A DNA stretch of 47,190 nt. It comes from Ursidibacter maritimus (GTDB lineage Bacteria > Pseudomonadota > Gammaproteobacteria > Enterobacterales > Pasteurellaceae). Below, piece by piece: positions 28,304 through 35,740 of the stretch (position 1 is its first letter; every line of letters begins with the position of its first letter). The notes below the pieces were generated by a model, which did not search any database, was not told the DNA's origin, and saw only the letters and a program-made list of their open reading frames with translations. The position numbers were made by a program, and so were the translations under genes. The stretch is from NCBI RefSeq assembly GCF_009761395.1, contig NZ_LEKN01000038.1, positions 1-47,190 on the forward strand, read 5' to 3'.

Positions 28304-28510
28304 TTATTTCCCCTTTAGCATCATACTATAGCCATCACATCTATTTTTAACGTTGTTATCATAAGCCGTACCAAAACACTCTCTATTTTTTTAAGTTATT
28401 CAAGATAAGATCATGTTTTAAACCATACATATAACCCAAATTAGTTTGGGTCATTACACTCATTTTCTGCAGCTTTCTGGTACCATTTTGCTTTCAAAGC
28501 CCTGTCGTTA
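28304..28510 (-). pseudogene. Decayed C-terminal fragment of a Sel1-repeat protein
   Basis: Three short open segments in different minus-strand frames read as one broken protein. First ALKAKWYQKAAENE, then NLGYMYGLKHD, which together match the Sel1 repeat pattern (WYQKAAE..., NLGxMY). The last segment CFGTAYDNNVKNRCDGYSMM, ending at a stop at 28304-28306, has the C-x-n-C tail often seen at the end of secreted Sel1 proteins. At least two frameshifts and in-frame stops separate the pieces, so the gene is dead. It lies in the 426-bp gap between glmU and pyrE. Confidence 0.6.
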
Positions 28511-28538
28511 AAAATACCCACAATAAGCGGGTATTTTT
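28510..28538 (-). terminator. Rho-independent terminator after pyrE
   Basis: AAAAATACCC and GGGTATTTTT form a 10-bp stem. On the minus strand it lies 18 bp past the pyrE stop. Confidence 0.85.
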
Positions 28539-28555
28539 GACGAAAGATTTACAAA

Positions 28556-29197
28556 TCAAACTCCATACTGCTCGCGATATTCCATCATTTTAGGTAAGAA
28601 TGGGGTATATTGTGCTGATTTTTCAAGATATTTCACTAAATCATCAAAATCAATAATAGAGAATACTCGACATTGGTAATCACGCTCTACTTCTTGAATT
28701 GCAGAGAGTTCGCCTTTGCCTTTTTCTTTACGGTTTAGGGCAATCAATACACCAGCTAGGTTAGCTTTATTCGCATTGATAATTTCCATTGATTCACGAA
28801 TGGCAGTGCCTGCGGTAATTACATCATCGACTAATAAAATATTTCCGAATAAACCACTGCCGATTAAATTACCACCTTCACCGTGATCTTTCGCTTCTTT
28901 GCGGTTAAAACAACAAGGTTTATCAATATCAAACTGGTTTGCAAGTGCAACAGCGACAGTTGTTGCTATCGGAATTCCTTTATAGGCTGGGCCGAATAAC
29001 ACATCAAATTCAATGTCACTCGTCTGAATTGCTTCGGCATAGAACTCTCCTAATCTAGCGAGATCTCTCCCTGTGTTAAATAAGCCTGCATTGAAAAAAT
29101 ACGGGCTTAATCTGCCTGATTTTAAGGTAAATTCACCAAATTTAAGCACGTTACGGCTTAAACAAAATTCGATAAAGTCGTGTTTGTATTGTTCCAT
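28556..29197 (-). CDS. pyrE: Orotate phosphoribosyltransferase
   Basis: 213 residues. The PRPP-binding motif is [17 protein letters not shown], and [16 protein letters not shown] is the conserved orotate/phosphate loop. [13 protein letters not shown] is the flexible catalytic loop with the lysine and histidine. It joins orotate to PRPP to give OMP in pyrimidine synthesis. AAAGGA precedes the start. In E. coli pyrE follows rph and an attenuator; here it follows rlmJ after 57 bp, and no attenuator is seen in that gap, which is filled by an uptake signal. Confidence 0.96.
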   Translation of the reverse strand: MEQYKHDFIEFCLSRNVLKFGEFTLKSGRLSPYFFNAGLFNTGRDLARLGEFYAEAIQTSDIEFDVLFGPAYKGIPIATTVAVALANQFDIDKPCCFNRKEAKDHGEGGNLIGSGLFGNILLVDDVITAGTAIRESMEIINANKANLAGVLIALNRKEKGKGELSAIQEVERDYQCRVFSIIDFDDLVKYLEKSAQYTPFLPKMMEYREQYGV

Positions 29198-29222
29198 TTT
29201 ATATCCTTTGTTTTTATTGTGA

Positions 29223-29255
29223 TTTGCAAAAAATCGAATAAATCTTACCGCTTGT
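29223..29255 (-). repeat. Full-length uptake signal between rlmJ and pyrE
   Basis: On the minus strand ACAAGCGGT (29255-29247), A/T tract and TTTTTTGCAAA. Its first base is the last base of the rlmJ stop codon. Confidence 0.85.
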
Positions 29256-30094
29256 TATTCAGGCGTAATCCAATTTACCGACCAAGATCCAGTTCCTTCA
29301 GGTACAAGAACATCAGTCAAGTAAGGAAGAATTCTTTTCATCTGGCTTTCTAATTGCCAAGGTGGGTTGATTACAATCATTCCACTTGCAGTCATTCCTC
29401 GTTGATCTGAATCGGGGCGGACAGCAAGTTCAATTTGTAAAATTTTGCGAATGCCTGTTGCTTCCAAACCGCGAACAATACGCTTAGTATGCTGGCGTAG
29501 CACTACGGGATACCAAATTGCATATACACCAGTCGCAAAACGCTTATAGCCTTCAATAATCGCTTTTACCACCAACTCATAATCTTCTTTTAATTCATAA
29601 GGTGGATCAATAAGTACTAGCCCACGTTTTTCTTTCGGAGGTAAAGCAGATTTTAGTTGTTGAAAACCATTTTCTCGCTTAGTCACGACATTGCGATTTT
29701 TCGCAAATTCATTACGAAGTAAAGGGAAATCATTTGGGTGTAACTCGGTAAGTAATGCACGATCTTGTGGGCGGAGTTGTTGTACCGCCAATAATGGCGA
29801 ACCAGTATAAAAGCGTAGCTTATCTTTATTGATCTTCTTAATTTCATTGAGATACATGGCGACTTCTTCAGGTAAATCATCACGCTCCCATAAACGAGCG
29901 ATACCTTCGACATATTCCCCCGTTTTTTCCGCTTCGGCACTCATTAAACTATAACGTCCTGTGCCAGAATGGGTATCTAAATAGAAGAAACCTTTCTCTT
30001 TTTGTTTCAGTGCATCCAAAATTAAGGTTAAAACAATATGTTTTAACACATCGGCGTGATTACCTGCGTGAAAACTGTGACGATAACTAAGCAT
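29255..30094 (-). CDS. rlmJ: 23S rRNA (adenine-2030-N6)-methyltransferase
   Basis: 279 residues, as in E. coli RlmJ (YhiR). The N-terminus MLSYRHSFHAGNHADVLKHI is strongly conserved. The SAM site includes YLDTHSGTGRY, and the N6-adenine methylase motif is LVLIDPPYE. It methylates A2030 of 23S rRNA. It is followed by pyrE on the same strand and starts 76 bp from the divergent ampD start. Confidence 0.94.
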   Translation of the reverse strand: MLSYRHSFHAGNHADVLKHIVLTLILDALKQKEKGFFYLDTHSGTGRYSLMSAEAEKTGEYVEGIARLWERDDLPEEVAMYLNEIKKINKDKLRFYTGSPLLAVQQLRPQDRALLTELHPNDFPLLRNEFAKNRNVVTKRENGFQQLKSALPPKEKRGLVLIDPPYELKEDYELVVKAIIEGYKRFATGVYAIWYPVVLRQHTKRIVRGLEATGIRKILQIELAVRPDSDQRGMTASGMIVINPPWQLESQMKRILPYLTDVLVPEGTGSWSVNWITPE

Positions 30095-30169
30095 TTTTGT
30101 TCTCTTTCTTGTAAAATAGGTCTTATTTTAACGTATTTCCGACTATTAAACTATTTCTTGTTATCGCTT

Positions 30170-30727
30170 ATGAACACTTTACACATTGATAATGGTTGGT
30201 TGCTTGGAGAAAAACAAGTCATTTCTCCTCATTTCGACCCTCGTCCATTTAATGATGACATTTCACTCCTTGTTATTCACTACATTAGTTTACCCCCCGA
30301 TGAATTTGGTGGGGATTTTATTGATCGATTTTTTCAAGGGAAACTTGATCCAACAGAACACCCTTATTTTGAAGAAATTAAAGACTTAAAAGTATCGGCT
30401 CACTGTTTAATCAATCGTCAAGGAAATATTACACAATATGTCAATTTTAATGATATGGCTTGGCATGCAGGAGCATCTAGTTTTGATGGGAGAGAAAAAT
30501 GTAATCAATTTTCGATTGGGATAGAGTTAGAAGGGAGCAATAATCAACCATTTACTCAAGAACAATACCAAACCTTAGCAAAACTTACCAAAGTTATTAT
30601 TAAAACGTACCCTAAAATTACGCCTGAAAGGATTGTAGGACATTGTGATATTGCCCCAGGACGAAAAATTGACCCAGGGCAGTATTTTGATTGGTGTTAT
30701 TATCGAGATTTAATTAGCCAGACCTAG
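30170..30727 (+). CDS. ampD: 1,6-anhydro-N-acetylmuramyl-L-alanine amidase AmpD
   Basis: 185 residues, close to E. coli AmpD (183). The zinc ligands are placed at H37 (LLVIHYIS), H158 (IVGHCDIAPGRK) and D168 (KIDPGQYFDW), and the core SIGIELEGSNN is conserved. It is a cytoplasmic enzyme that removes the peptide from anhydro-muropeptides in cell-wall recycling. The frame is open from 30056, but ATG 30170 gives the usual N-terminus (MNTLHIDNGWL). No strong ribosome site is seen. It is alone and converges with the amidohydrolase gene. Confidence 0.94.
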   Translation: MNTLHIDNGWLLGEKQVISPHFDPRPFNDDISLLVIHYISLPPDEFGGDFIDRFFQGKLDPTEHPYFEEIKDLKVSAHCLINRQGNITQYVNFNDMAWHAGASSFDGREKCNQFSIGIELEGSNNQPFTQEQYQTLAKLTKVIIKTYPKITPERIVGHCDIAPGRKIDPGQYFDWCYYRDLISQT

Positions 30728-30739
30728 TTAAGCTAATAA

Positions 30740-30796
30740 ATAAGCGACTTGATTTCATTGAAATTTTGCAGTACTTCAGTGAAATCAGATCGCTTA
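30740..30796. terminator. Imperfect hairpin between ampD and the amidohydrolase gene
   Basis: TAAGCGA...TGATTTCA pairs with TGAAATCA...TCGCTTA around ATTTTGCAG. It looks like two degraded uptake signals in inverted order and probably terminates the convergent genes. Confidence 0.6.
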
Positions 30797-30808
30797 TAGC
30801 AATAGAAA

Positions 30809-31795
30809 TTATAGAAGCCCTAATACTTTCCGTCCGTTAATACTTGCGATATTTGCCATTTCATCTAAATTAGTAAAGCGGCAACCTGCGGATAATAAAC
30901 TCAGTTCTTGCCACATATCACCTTCGCATAAAGGAACCATATAGTCACAGATGTTATCTGTACCGAGTGCAACTGTAATCCCTTCTGGAATCATTTCATC
31001 AGCTGGGGTAAGAGCATTGTGGAAAGGGAGTAGTTCATCTTTACGTGGGCTATCAATCCACGCCATAGGGCAAGCAATAACCATCATTTCACAGGCTTTC
31101 ATTTTTTTATACAACATTTGGCGATATTCTTTTGGATGAGCACCAATAGAGATACCGTGAATAGCCACAACACGCCCTTGCATTCCGTGTTCTACGGATT
31201 TATCACATAGCTGTTCCGTTTCTTTTTCCTTTGGTGAGTTGAATTGGTCGACGTGAACATGCAACATTTTTCCTTGTGATTTTGCCGTGTCCATCAGAAT
31301 ATCCATCGCTTCTAAACCTTTACCGTAATCTAATTCATCACGATAAGGTAAGCCACCGATCATATCTACCATTTCCGAACCGATATCGAACCATTTGCGT
31401 GCATTCGGTTCAATTACTCCTTTTAAAGTTTGGTTAGCAAATTTTAAAGTGATGTCATTTTTATAGACTTCACGTGCTTTGTGGGCGGCAATAATCGCTC
31501 TATCTTCACAAATCTGATCAATATCTACAAAGCTACCAAGTGCGGTTACTCCTTGAGAAATCATCAACTCAATGGATTGGCTAAAACGGCGATAATAATC
31601 TTCAACGCTAGATTGACGTTTTACTTCATCAACTAAATCCCATTTTTGTCGTAAATTTGATTCCTGATAGATTTTGATTTTCTCTGGTGTCATCGTAAAA
31701 GCACGGTCGGCGTGAGCGTGGGAATTTACCCATCCCCCTTTTTTGATAACTTCATCACGAATATGGCTTTTTAGCGTACGAATCAATTGGCTCAT
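30809..31795 (-). CDS. Cytosine-deaminase-like amidohydrolase
   Basis: 328 residues. Metal site I is WVNSHAHADRAF (HxH), the third histidine is in LHVHVDQFN, the fourth in VVAIHGIS, and the catalytic aspartate in LGTDNICD. The layout is that of the cytosine deaminase / AtzC-like branch. Against E. coli CodA (HCDE) the residue matching catalytic E217 seems to be glutamine (HVDQ), so cytosine may not be the substrate. AAGGAT precedes ATG 31795, chosen over 31840. Upstream lie a PurR operator, a strong promoter, a leader peptide and an attenuator, which point to a role in nucleobase use. No permease gene is adjacent. Family call is firm; the substrate is unknown. Confidence 0.75.
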   Translation of the reverse strand: MSQLIRTLKSHIRDEVIKKGGWVNSHAHADRAFTMTPEKIKIYQESNLRQKWDLVDEVKRQSSVEDYYRRFSQSIELMISQGVTALGSFVDIDQICEDRAIIAAHKAREVYKNDITLKFANQTLKGVIEPNARKWFDIGSEMVDMIGGLPYRDELDYGKGLEAMDILMDTAKSQGKMLHVHVDQFNSPKEKETEQLCDKSVEHGMQGRVVAIHGISIGAHPKEYRQMLYKKMKACEMMVIACPMAWIDSPRKDELLPFHNALTPADEMIPEGITVALGTDNICDYMVPLCEGDMWQELSLLSAGCRFTNLDEMANIASINGRKVLGLL

Positions 31796-31844
31796 TCTTT
31801 CTGTATCCTTAATGTATAACGATTTATAAATTTTAGGCAAAAAA

Positions 31845-31869
31845 AAGATCTCTACAATGTAGAGATCTT
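31845..31869 (-). terminator. Attenuator: intrinsic terminator in the amidohydrolase leader
   Basis: On the minus strand AAGATCTCTAC (31869-31859), loop ATT, GTAGAGATCTT (31855-31845): a perfect 11-bp stem followed by six more Ts (31844-31839). It lies about 45 bp before the amidohydrolase start and downstream of the promoter, so it must be bypassed for expression. The stop codon of the leader ORF lies in its 3' arm. Confidence 0.9.
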
Positions 31870-31962
31870 AGATATGGGTAATAGAAAAACCGCTAAACCT
31901 TGATATGTTTTTAGGTTTAGCGATGTGAATTTGGTTGTCATTTGAATTTGGTTGTATTGCAT
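31852..31962 (-). CDS. Leader peptide of the amidohydrolase attenuator
   Basis: 36-codon ORF on the minus strand: ATG 31962, TAG 31854-31852. AAGGAA lies 6-7 bases before the ATG, and the start is about 23 nt after the predicted transcription start. The peptide begins MQYNQIQMTTKFTSLNLKTY and ends LPISKISTL. It has no run of a single amino acid, which argues against a classical amino-acid attenuator. The frame runs through the first hairpin and U tract and stops inside the terminator, so a closely following ribosome would prevent terminator folding. This is the arrangement of E. coli pyrBI. Confidence 0.7.
   Translation of the reverse strand: MQYNQIQMTTKFTSLNLKTYQGLAVFLLPISKISTL
31880..31922 (-). 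promoter_or_regulatory. Pause-type hairpin and U tract in the amidohydrolase leader
   Basis: CGCTAAACCT (31922-31913) pairs with AGGTTTAGCG (31900-31891), 12-nt loop, followed by GTTTTTCTATT (31890-31880). It is upstream of the attenuator and within the leader ORF. In pyrBI such a hairpin plus U-rich stretch makes RNA polymerase pause when UTP is low. It could alternatively be a first weak terminator. Confidence 0.65.
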
Positions 31963-31991
31963 TTCTAGTTCCTTATTGGCACTAGGCGGAT

Positions 31992-32020
31992 AGTATAATT
32001 TTATCTAGCTTGAAATGCAA
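31992..32020 (-). promoter_or_regulatory. Sigma-70 promoter of the amidohydrolase leader transcript
   Basis: On the minus strand TTGCAT (32020-32015), 17-bp spacer, TATACT (31997-31992). Transcription should start near 31985, about 23 nt before the leader ATG. The -35 hexamer lies inside the PurR operator. Confidence 0.8.
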
Positions 32021-32030
32021 ACGTTTGCGG
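32015..32030 (-). promoter_or_regulatory. PurR box over the amidohydrolase promoter
   Basis: CCGCAAACGTTTGCAT (minus strand) has the complete CGCAAACGTTTGC core of the PurR operator and overlaps the -35 hexamer, so bound PurR would block RNA polymerase. E. coli codBA, the cytosine uptake and deamination operon, is also PurR-controlled. Confidence 0.8.
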
Positions 32031-32034
32031 TAAA

Positions 32035-32808
32035 TTAAGCGGGCAGATCTTTCAATAATTTTTCAATCACACGAGAAACTGCAAAAAAACCAAATGTTGC
32101 TGTTACCATTGTTGCTGCTCCAAAGCCATTGGCACAATTCATTGTTGCCGATATTTCACAGCCTTCTTGCATTTTGGGGAAAATCAATGGTTGGGTTGAG
32201 AAAACACAATCAATCCCAAATTTACGTTTTGGATTTTGACTAAAATGGTATTCTTTGCGTAACAAACTACGGACTTTTGACGCTAATGGATCTTGAATAG
32301 TCTTACTCAAATCGGTAATTTGAATTTGCGTAGGATCAGTTTGCCCACCTGCTCCGCCAGTAGTAATAAGTTTGATTTTATGACGTTTACAATAAGCAAT
32401 AATGCCAGCTTTAACACGCACACTATCAATGGCATCAATCACATAGTCATAGCCTTGATTCAGATATTCAGCCAGATTATCAAGGGTAATAAAATCATCA
32501 ATAATAAGAACTTCACATTCAGGATTGATTTTTAAAACCCTTTCCCTCATTACTTCTGTTTTTAGCTTACCAATTTCACCAGACATTGCGTGAATTTGAC
32601 GATTGATATTGGTTACGCAAATGTCGTCCATATCAATTAGAGTTAGCTTACCGATACCTGAGCGAGCAAGGGCTTCCACCGCCCAAGAGCCAACGCCTCC
32701 GATACCGATAACACAGATATGTGCTTGTTGTAAGCGAGCTAATCCTGCTGGCGTATAAAGTCTGCCAATACCGCCAAAACGCTGTTCATAATTATCTATT
32801 CTTGTCAT
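32035..32808 (-). CDS. tcdA: tRNA threonylcarbamoyladenosine dehydratase (TcdA/CsdL)
   Basis: 257 residues, E1/ThiF-like. The nucleotide-binding motif is VIGIGGVGSWAVEALARSG, followed by TLIDMDDICVTNINRQ; the second half has VIDAIDSVRVKAGII and GAGGQTDPT. It dehydrates t6A37 of tRNA to the cyclic form in an ATP-dependent reaction with the CsdA-CsdE sulfur system. The start gives the usual MTRIDNYEQRFGGIGRLY. No strong ribosome site is present. The PurR box for the next gene begins 5 bp inside its downstream flank, so the two genes are probably separate transcripts. Confidence 0.92.
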   Translation of the reverse strand: MTRIDNYEQRFGGIGRLYTPAGLARLQQAHICVIGIGGVGSWAVEALARSGIGKLTLIDMDDICVTNINRQIHAMSGEIGKLKTEVMRERVLKINPECEVLIIDDFITLDNLAEYLNQGYDYVIDAIDSVRVKAGIIAYCKRHKIKLITTGGAGGQTDPTQIQITDLSKTIQDPLASKVRSLLRKEYHFSQNPKRKFGIDCVFSTQPLIFPKMQEGCEISATMNCANGFGAATMVTATFGFFAVSRVIEKLLKDLPA

Positions 32809-32984
32809 TCTATTTAATAACTCTATAAATTTAATAAGTAGTGAAATAACTTAAAGTTATAAGTTTTAACATATTTTTTATAAATTAGGCTAGACATTTA
32901 TATTTTTTGCCTGTACTCTGAAAAAGCGATGGATAATCGTAATCTTTAAATCTTTAAATTTCAATAAGTTAGTAAGGAGATCTT

Positions 32985-33626
32985 ATGAAAGAATTTCTAT
33001 CCGATGTTTTAGATAGTGCAAGTAAACAATTAGATAAAGCCAAAAAAGCATTAGACGAGTCTATTGAAAAAGGTAAAGAACTAGCAGAAGATGCAAAAGA
33101 TAAAGTTTCCGAAGCCAAAGATGCCGTCGTTGATAAATTTGATGATGTAAAAGACAAAGCTGAAGATCTGAAAGATGATGCTGCTGATAAAGTAGAAGAT
33201 GCTAAAGATAAAGCTGAAGAGTTAAAAGATGCCGCTGCTGATAAAGTAGAAGATGCTAAAGATAAAGCTGAAGATCTGAAAGATGATGCTGCTGATAAAG
33301 TAGAAGAAGCTAAAGACAAAGCTAAAGATTTGAAAGATTCTGCGGAAACTAAATTTGATGAAGTCAAGAATGCAGTCGAAGAAGTGGAAGGCGATGCAAC
33401 AGATAAATATAACGAAGCTAAAGCTAAAGTAGCTGAATTAACGGAAGAGGCTAAAAATGACTGTAACAGTAAGTTTGAACAAGTAAAAGAGAGCGTCGCA
33501 TCATTTGCTGATTCAGTTGGTGAAAAAGTTGATCAAGCGAAAGCATCTGTAGCTGGTACTTTAGATTCACTAGGTAAAGCTATCCAAGATAAAGCTGCTG
33601 AGTGGAAAGATGCAGATAAAAAATAA
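32985..33626 (+). CDS. Lys/Asp/Glu-rich 18-residue repeat protein, LEA-like / apolipoprotein-like
   Basis: 213 residues, highly charged and rich in Ala, Asp, Lys, Glu. There is no signal peptide or membrane segment. From about residue 57 an 18-residue unit DKAEDLKDDAADKVEDAK recurs three times (57-74, 75-92, 93-110) and decays after that. The spacing suggests long amphipathic helices or coiled coil, as in LEA-like, YtxH-tail or apolipoprotein-type proteins. GGAG stands just before ATG 32985. It is monocistronic with a terminator after it. I cannot assign a function; a stress-protective, chaperone-like or membrane-surface role is only a guess from composition. Length may vary by recombination between the repeats. 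Confidence 0.75.
   Translation: MKEFLSDVLDSASKQLDKAKKALDESIEKGKELAEDAKDKVSEAKDAVVDKFDDVKDKAEDLKDDAADKVEDAKDKAEELKDAAADKVEDAKDKAEDLKDDAADKVEEAKDKAKDLKDSAETKFDEVKNAVEEVEGDATDKYNEAKAKVAELTEEAKNDCNSKFEQVKESVASFADSVGEKVDQAKASVAGTLDSLGKAIQDKAAEWKDADKK
33153..33314 (+). repeat. Three 54-bp in-frame tandem repeats in the LEA-like gene
   Basis: Units at 33153-33206, 33207-33260 and 33261-33314 are nearly identical. Each starts with GA(C/T)AAAGCTGAAGA and contains GCTGCTGATAAAGTAGAAG. A diverged fourth copy begins at 33315. Confidence 0.85.
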
Positions 33627-33661
33627 ATAGCTCTTATACATACATTATTTAAAAAGTTGTG

Positions 33662-33692
33662 AGCGGTTAGTTCTAGGAGCTAACCGCTTTAA
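33662..33692. terminator. Hairpin between the LEA-like gene and uup
   Basis: AGCGGTTAG pairs with CTAACCGCT around a short loop, then TTTAAATTTT. It is built from uptake-signal-like halves and serves convergent genes. Confidence 0.7.
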
Positions 33693-33702
33693 ATTTTAGA
33701 CC

Positions 33703-35646
33703 TTATACATTCCCATTTTTAATGTTTTCTAACTCTTCCCAGCGTTCAAATGCTTGTTCTAAGGCTTGCTCGGTATCGGCGAGTTTTTGTAGCTGTGCTT
33801 GGGTGTAACTTGGATCTTTGCTAAAGAAATCAGCACTATTTACTTCTAACTGTAATGTTTCAATTTCAGCTTCAAGCTGCTCCATTTTTTCAGGTAACGC
33901 TTCCAATTCACGTTGATCTTTATAAGAGAGCTTCACTTTTTTTGCAGGTTCGGTTTTCGCTTTTTCCTGTTCTACAAGCGGTAGCTTTTCAGTTGTTTTT
34001 TGCAAATTTTTACTTGTATCTGACCGCTTGTTTTCAAGGCTAGTGTGATAATTTTCTTGTTGCTGTTTTGCATCGTGATAGCCACCGATGTATTTATTTA
34101 AAATGCCATTACCTTCAAAGATGTAACACTCTTCAACGGTATTATCAATAAATTGACGGTCGTGGCTTACGATCAAGAGTGTGCCTTGATAGTCGGCTAA
34201 TAGTTCTTCCAATAACTCTAAGGTTTCCACATCAAGATCGTTAGTCGGCTCGTCTAATATCAATAAATTATTTGGTTTAAGTAGTAACTTCGCCAACAAT
34301 AAGCGGTTACGTTCACCACCAGATAATGCTTTAACAGGTGTCATTGCTCGTTTTGGTGGGAATAAAAAGTCTTGTAGATAGCCTAAAACGTGGCGTTTTA
34401 CACCATTTACTTCAATATCTTGCTTACCATCAGCTACGTTATCCATCACTGTTTTTTCAGGATCAAGTTCAGCACGATATTGATCGAAATAAGCTACTTC
34501 TAATTTCGTACCACAGCGAATAGAGCCTGATGACGGTTGTAATTCGCCTAATAAGAGCTTGATAAAGGTGGTTTTTCCACAGCCATTTGCACCAACAAGG
34601 GCAATTTTATCGCCACGCAGAATAGTCGTGCTAAAATTGCTCAATAACGTTTTACCTGCAACTTCATAGCTGGCATTTTCCACTTCAAAGACAATTTTGC
34701 CAGAACGAGCGGTCTGATCGAGCTGAATTTTTGCTGTTCCCAACACTTCTCGGCGATTTCGTCTTTCTTCTCGAAGGGCTTTTAAGGCTCTTACACGTCC
34801 TTCATTACGGGTACGGCGAGCTTTAATACCTTGTCTTATCCAAACTTCTTCTTGGGCGAGTTTCTTATCAAACAGCTCATTTTGTAATGCTTCGACACGC
34901 AAGTCTTCTGCTTTAGTTGTGAGATAAAGATCGTAATTTCCAGGGTAAGAAACTAATTTACCGCGATCTAAATCCACAATACGAGTTGCCATTTTGCGAA
35001 TGAAAGCACGATCGTGCGAAATAAAAATAATGCTGCCTTTAAAATCCAACAAGAGATTTTCTAGCCAGTGGATTGCATCAACATCTAAATGGTTGGTTGG
35101 CTCATCTAGTAGCAACACATCGGGGTTTGACACTAACGCTCGTGCCAGTGCCGCTTTACGCAGCCAACCACCCGACAAGGCGGAAAGTGGTGTGTCTGGG
35201 TTTAGTTCTAGCAAACGGAGTGTATCTTGAATACGGTTTTCAAACTGCCAACCATTAGCGTGCTCAAGTTGAGTTTGTATAGCGGAAAGCTTTGCCAGTA
35301 AAGTGTCGTTATAGTCTGTTTGCATTTCAACAGAAATATGATGATATTGCTTTAACAGATCAGCAAGATGGCTAATACCTTCCGCAACATAATCAAAAAT
35401 TGTCCCTTCTGCAAAGCGTGGTGGGTCTTGCTCTAAGCGAGAGACAACAATATCTTTCTCAAAAATCAGTTTGCCATCATCAAGTTGAATTTCGCCAGCA
35501 AGAATTTTCATTAGGGTGGATTTACCTGCCCCATTACGTCCAACTAAACAGACACGCTCGCCTGCTTCAATATGTAATTCAGTGTGATCTAACAGTGGGT
35601 GATCGCCAAAGCCTAGGTAGGCATTAGAAAGGTTAATTAAAGCCAT
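33703..35646 (-). CDS. uup: ABC-F family ATPase Uup
   Basis: 647 residues, near E. coli Uup (635). Two ATPase domains: Walker A GRNGAGKST and GANGCGKTT, signatures LSGGWLRKAALARAL and LSGGERNRLLLAKLL, Walker B LLLDEPTNHLD and LILDEPTNDLD. A C-terminal coiled-coil domain (about 560-647) binds DNA in Uup. It is soluble, with no membrane helices; it acts on branched DNA and ribosomes and limits precise excision of transposons. Two uptake signals (33974-33982 and 34023-34031) lie in the linker before the coiled coil, where they encode part of the protein. No strong ribosome site is visible. Confidence 0.92.
   Translation of the reverse strand: MALINLSNAYLGFGDHPLLDHTELHIEAGERVCLVGRNGAGKSTLMKILAGEIQLDDGKLIFEKDIVVSRLEQDPPRFAEGTIFDYVAEGISHLADLLKQYHHISVEMQTDYNDTLLAKLSAIQTQLEHANGWQFENRIQDTLRLLELNPDTPLSALSGGWLRKAALARALVSNPDVLLLDEPTNHLDVDAIHWLENLLLDFKGSIIFISHDRAFIRKMATRIVDLDRGKLVSYPGNYDLYLTTKAEDLRVEALQNELFDKKLAQEEVWIRQGIKARRTRNEGRVRALKALREERRNRREVLGTAKIQLDQTARSGKIVFEVENASYEVAGKTLLSNFSTTILRGDKIALVGANGCGKTTFIKLLLGELQPSSGSIRCGTKLEVAYFDQYRAELDPEKTVMDNVADGKQDIEVNGVKRHVLGYLQDFLFPPKRAMTPVKALSGGERNRLLLAKLLLKPNNLLILDEPTNDLDVETLELLEELLADYQGTLLIVSHDRQFIDNTVEECYIFEGNGILNKYIGGYHDAKQQQENYHTSLENKRSDTSKNLQKTTEKLPLVEQEKAKTEPAKKVKLSYKDQRELEALPEKMEQLEAEIETLQLEVNSADFFSKDPSYTQAQLQKLADTEQALEQAFERWEELENIKNGNV
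33974..34031. repeat. Inverted pair of perfect uptake signals inside uup
   Basis: ACAAGCGGT (33974-33982) and ACCGCTTGT (34023-34031) with TTTTTTGCAAA between them. They fall in the codons for the variable linker between the second ATPase domain and the coiled coil. Confidence 0.8.
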
Positions 35647-35693
35647 AATCTCGATATCTTATAAAAAATTTTGCAAATTTTAGCAGTTTTATG

Positions 35694-35709
35694 ACCGCTT
35701 GTAAGCGGT
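35694..35709. repeat. Overlapping inverted uptake signals upstream of uup
   Basis: ACCGCTTGT (35694-35702) followed directly by AAGCGGT (35703-35709), a near-palindrome. TTTTGCAAA stands before it at 35670-35678. Confidence 0.7.
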
Positions 35710-35740
35710 GGTTTTTAGGGAAAGTTTTACAACTGCGTAG

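Noticed and set aside
31852-31962. Reading the leader peptide as an amino-acid-type (Thr or Leu) attenuator
   Set aside because: Threonine and leucine codons are spread out with no run, and the ORF continues into the terminator. This fits nucleotide-sensing attenuation better.
33153-33314. 54-bp repeats considered as a CRISPR array
   Set aside because: Units are directly adjacent with no unique spacers and keep a reading frame; they code for protein repeats.
32969-33367. 132-codon Ser/Ala/Leu-rich ORF on the minus strand
   Set aside because: It is the antisense shadow of the LEA-like repeat gene; the repeats keep the frame open.
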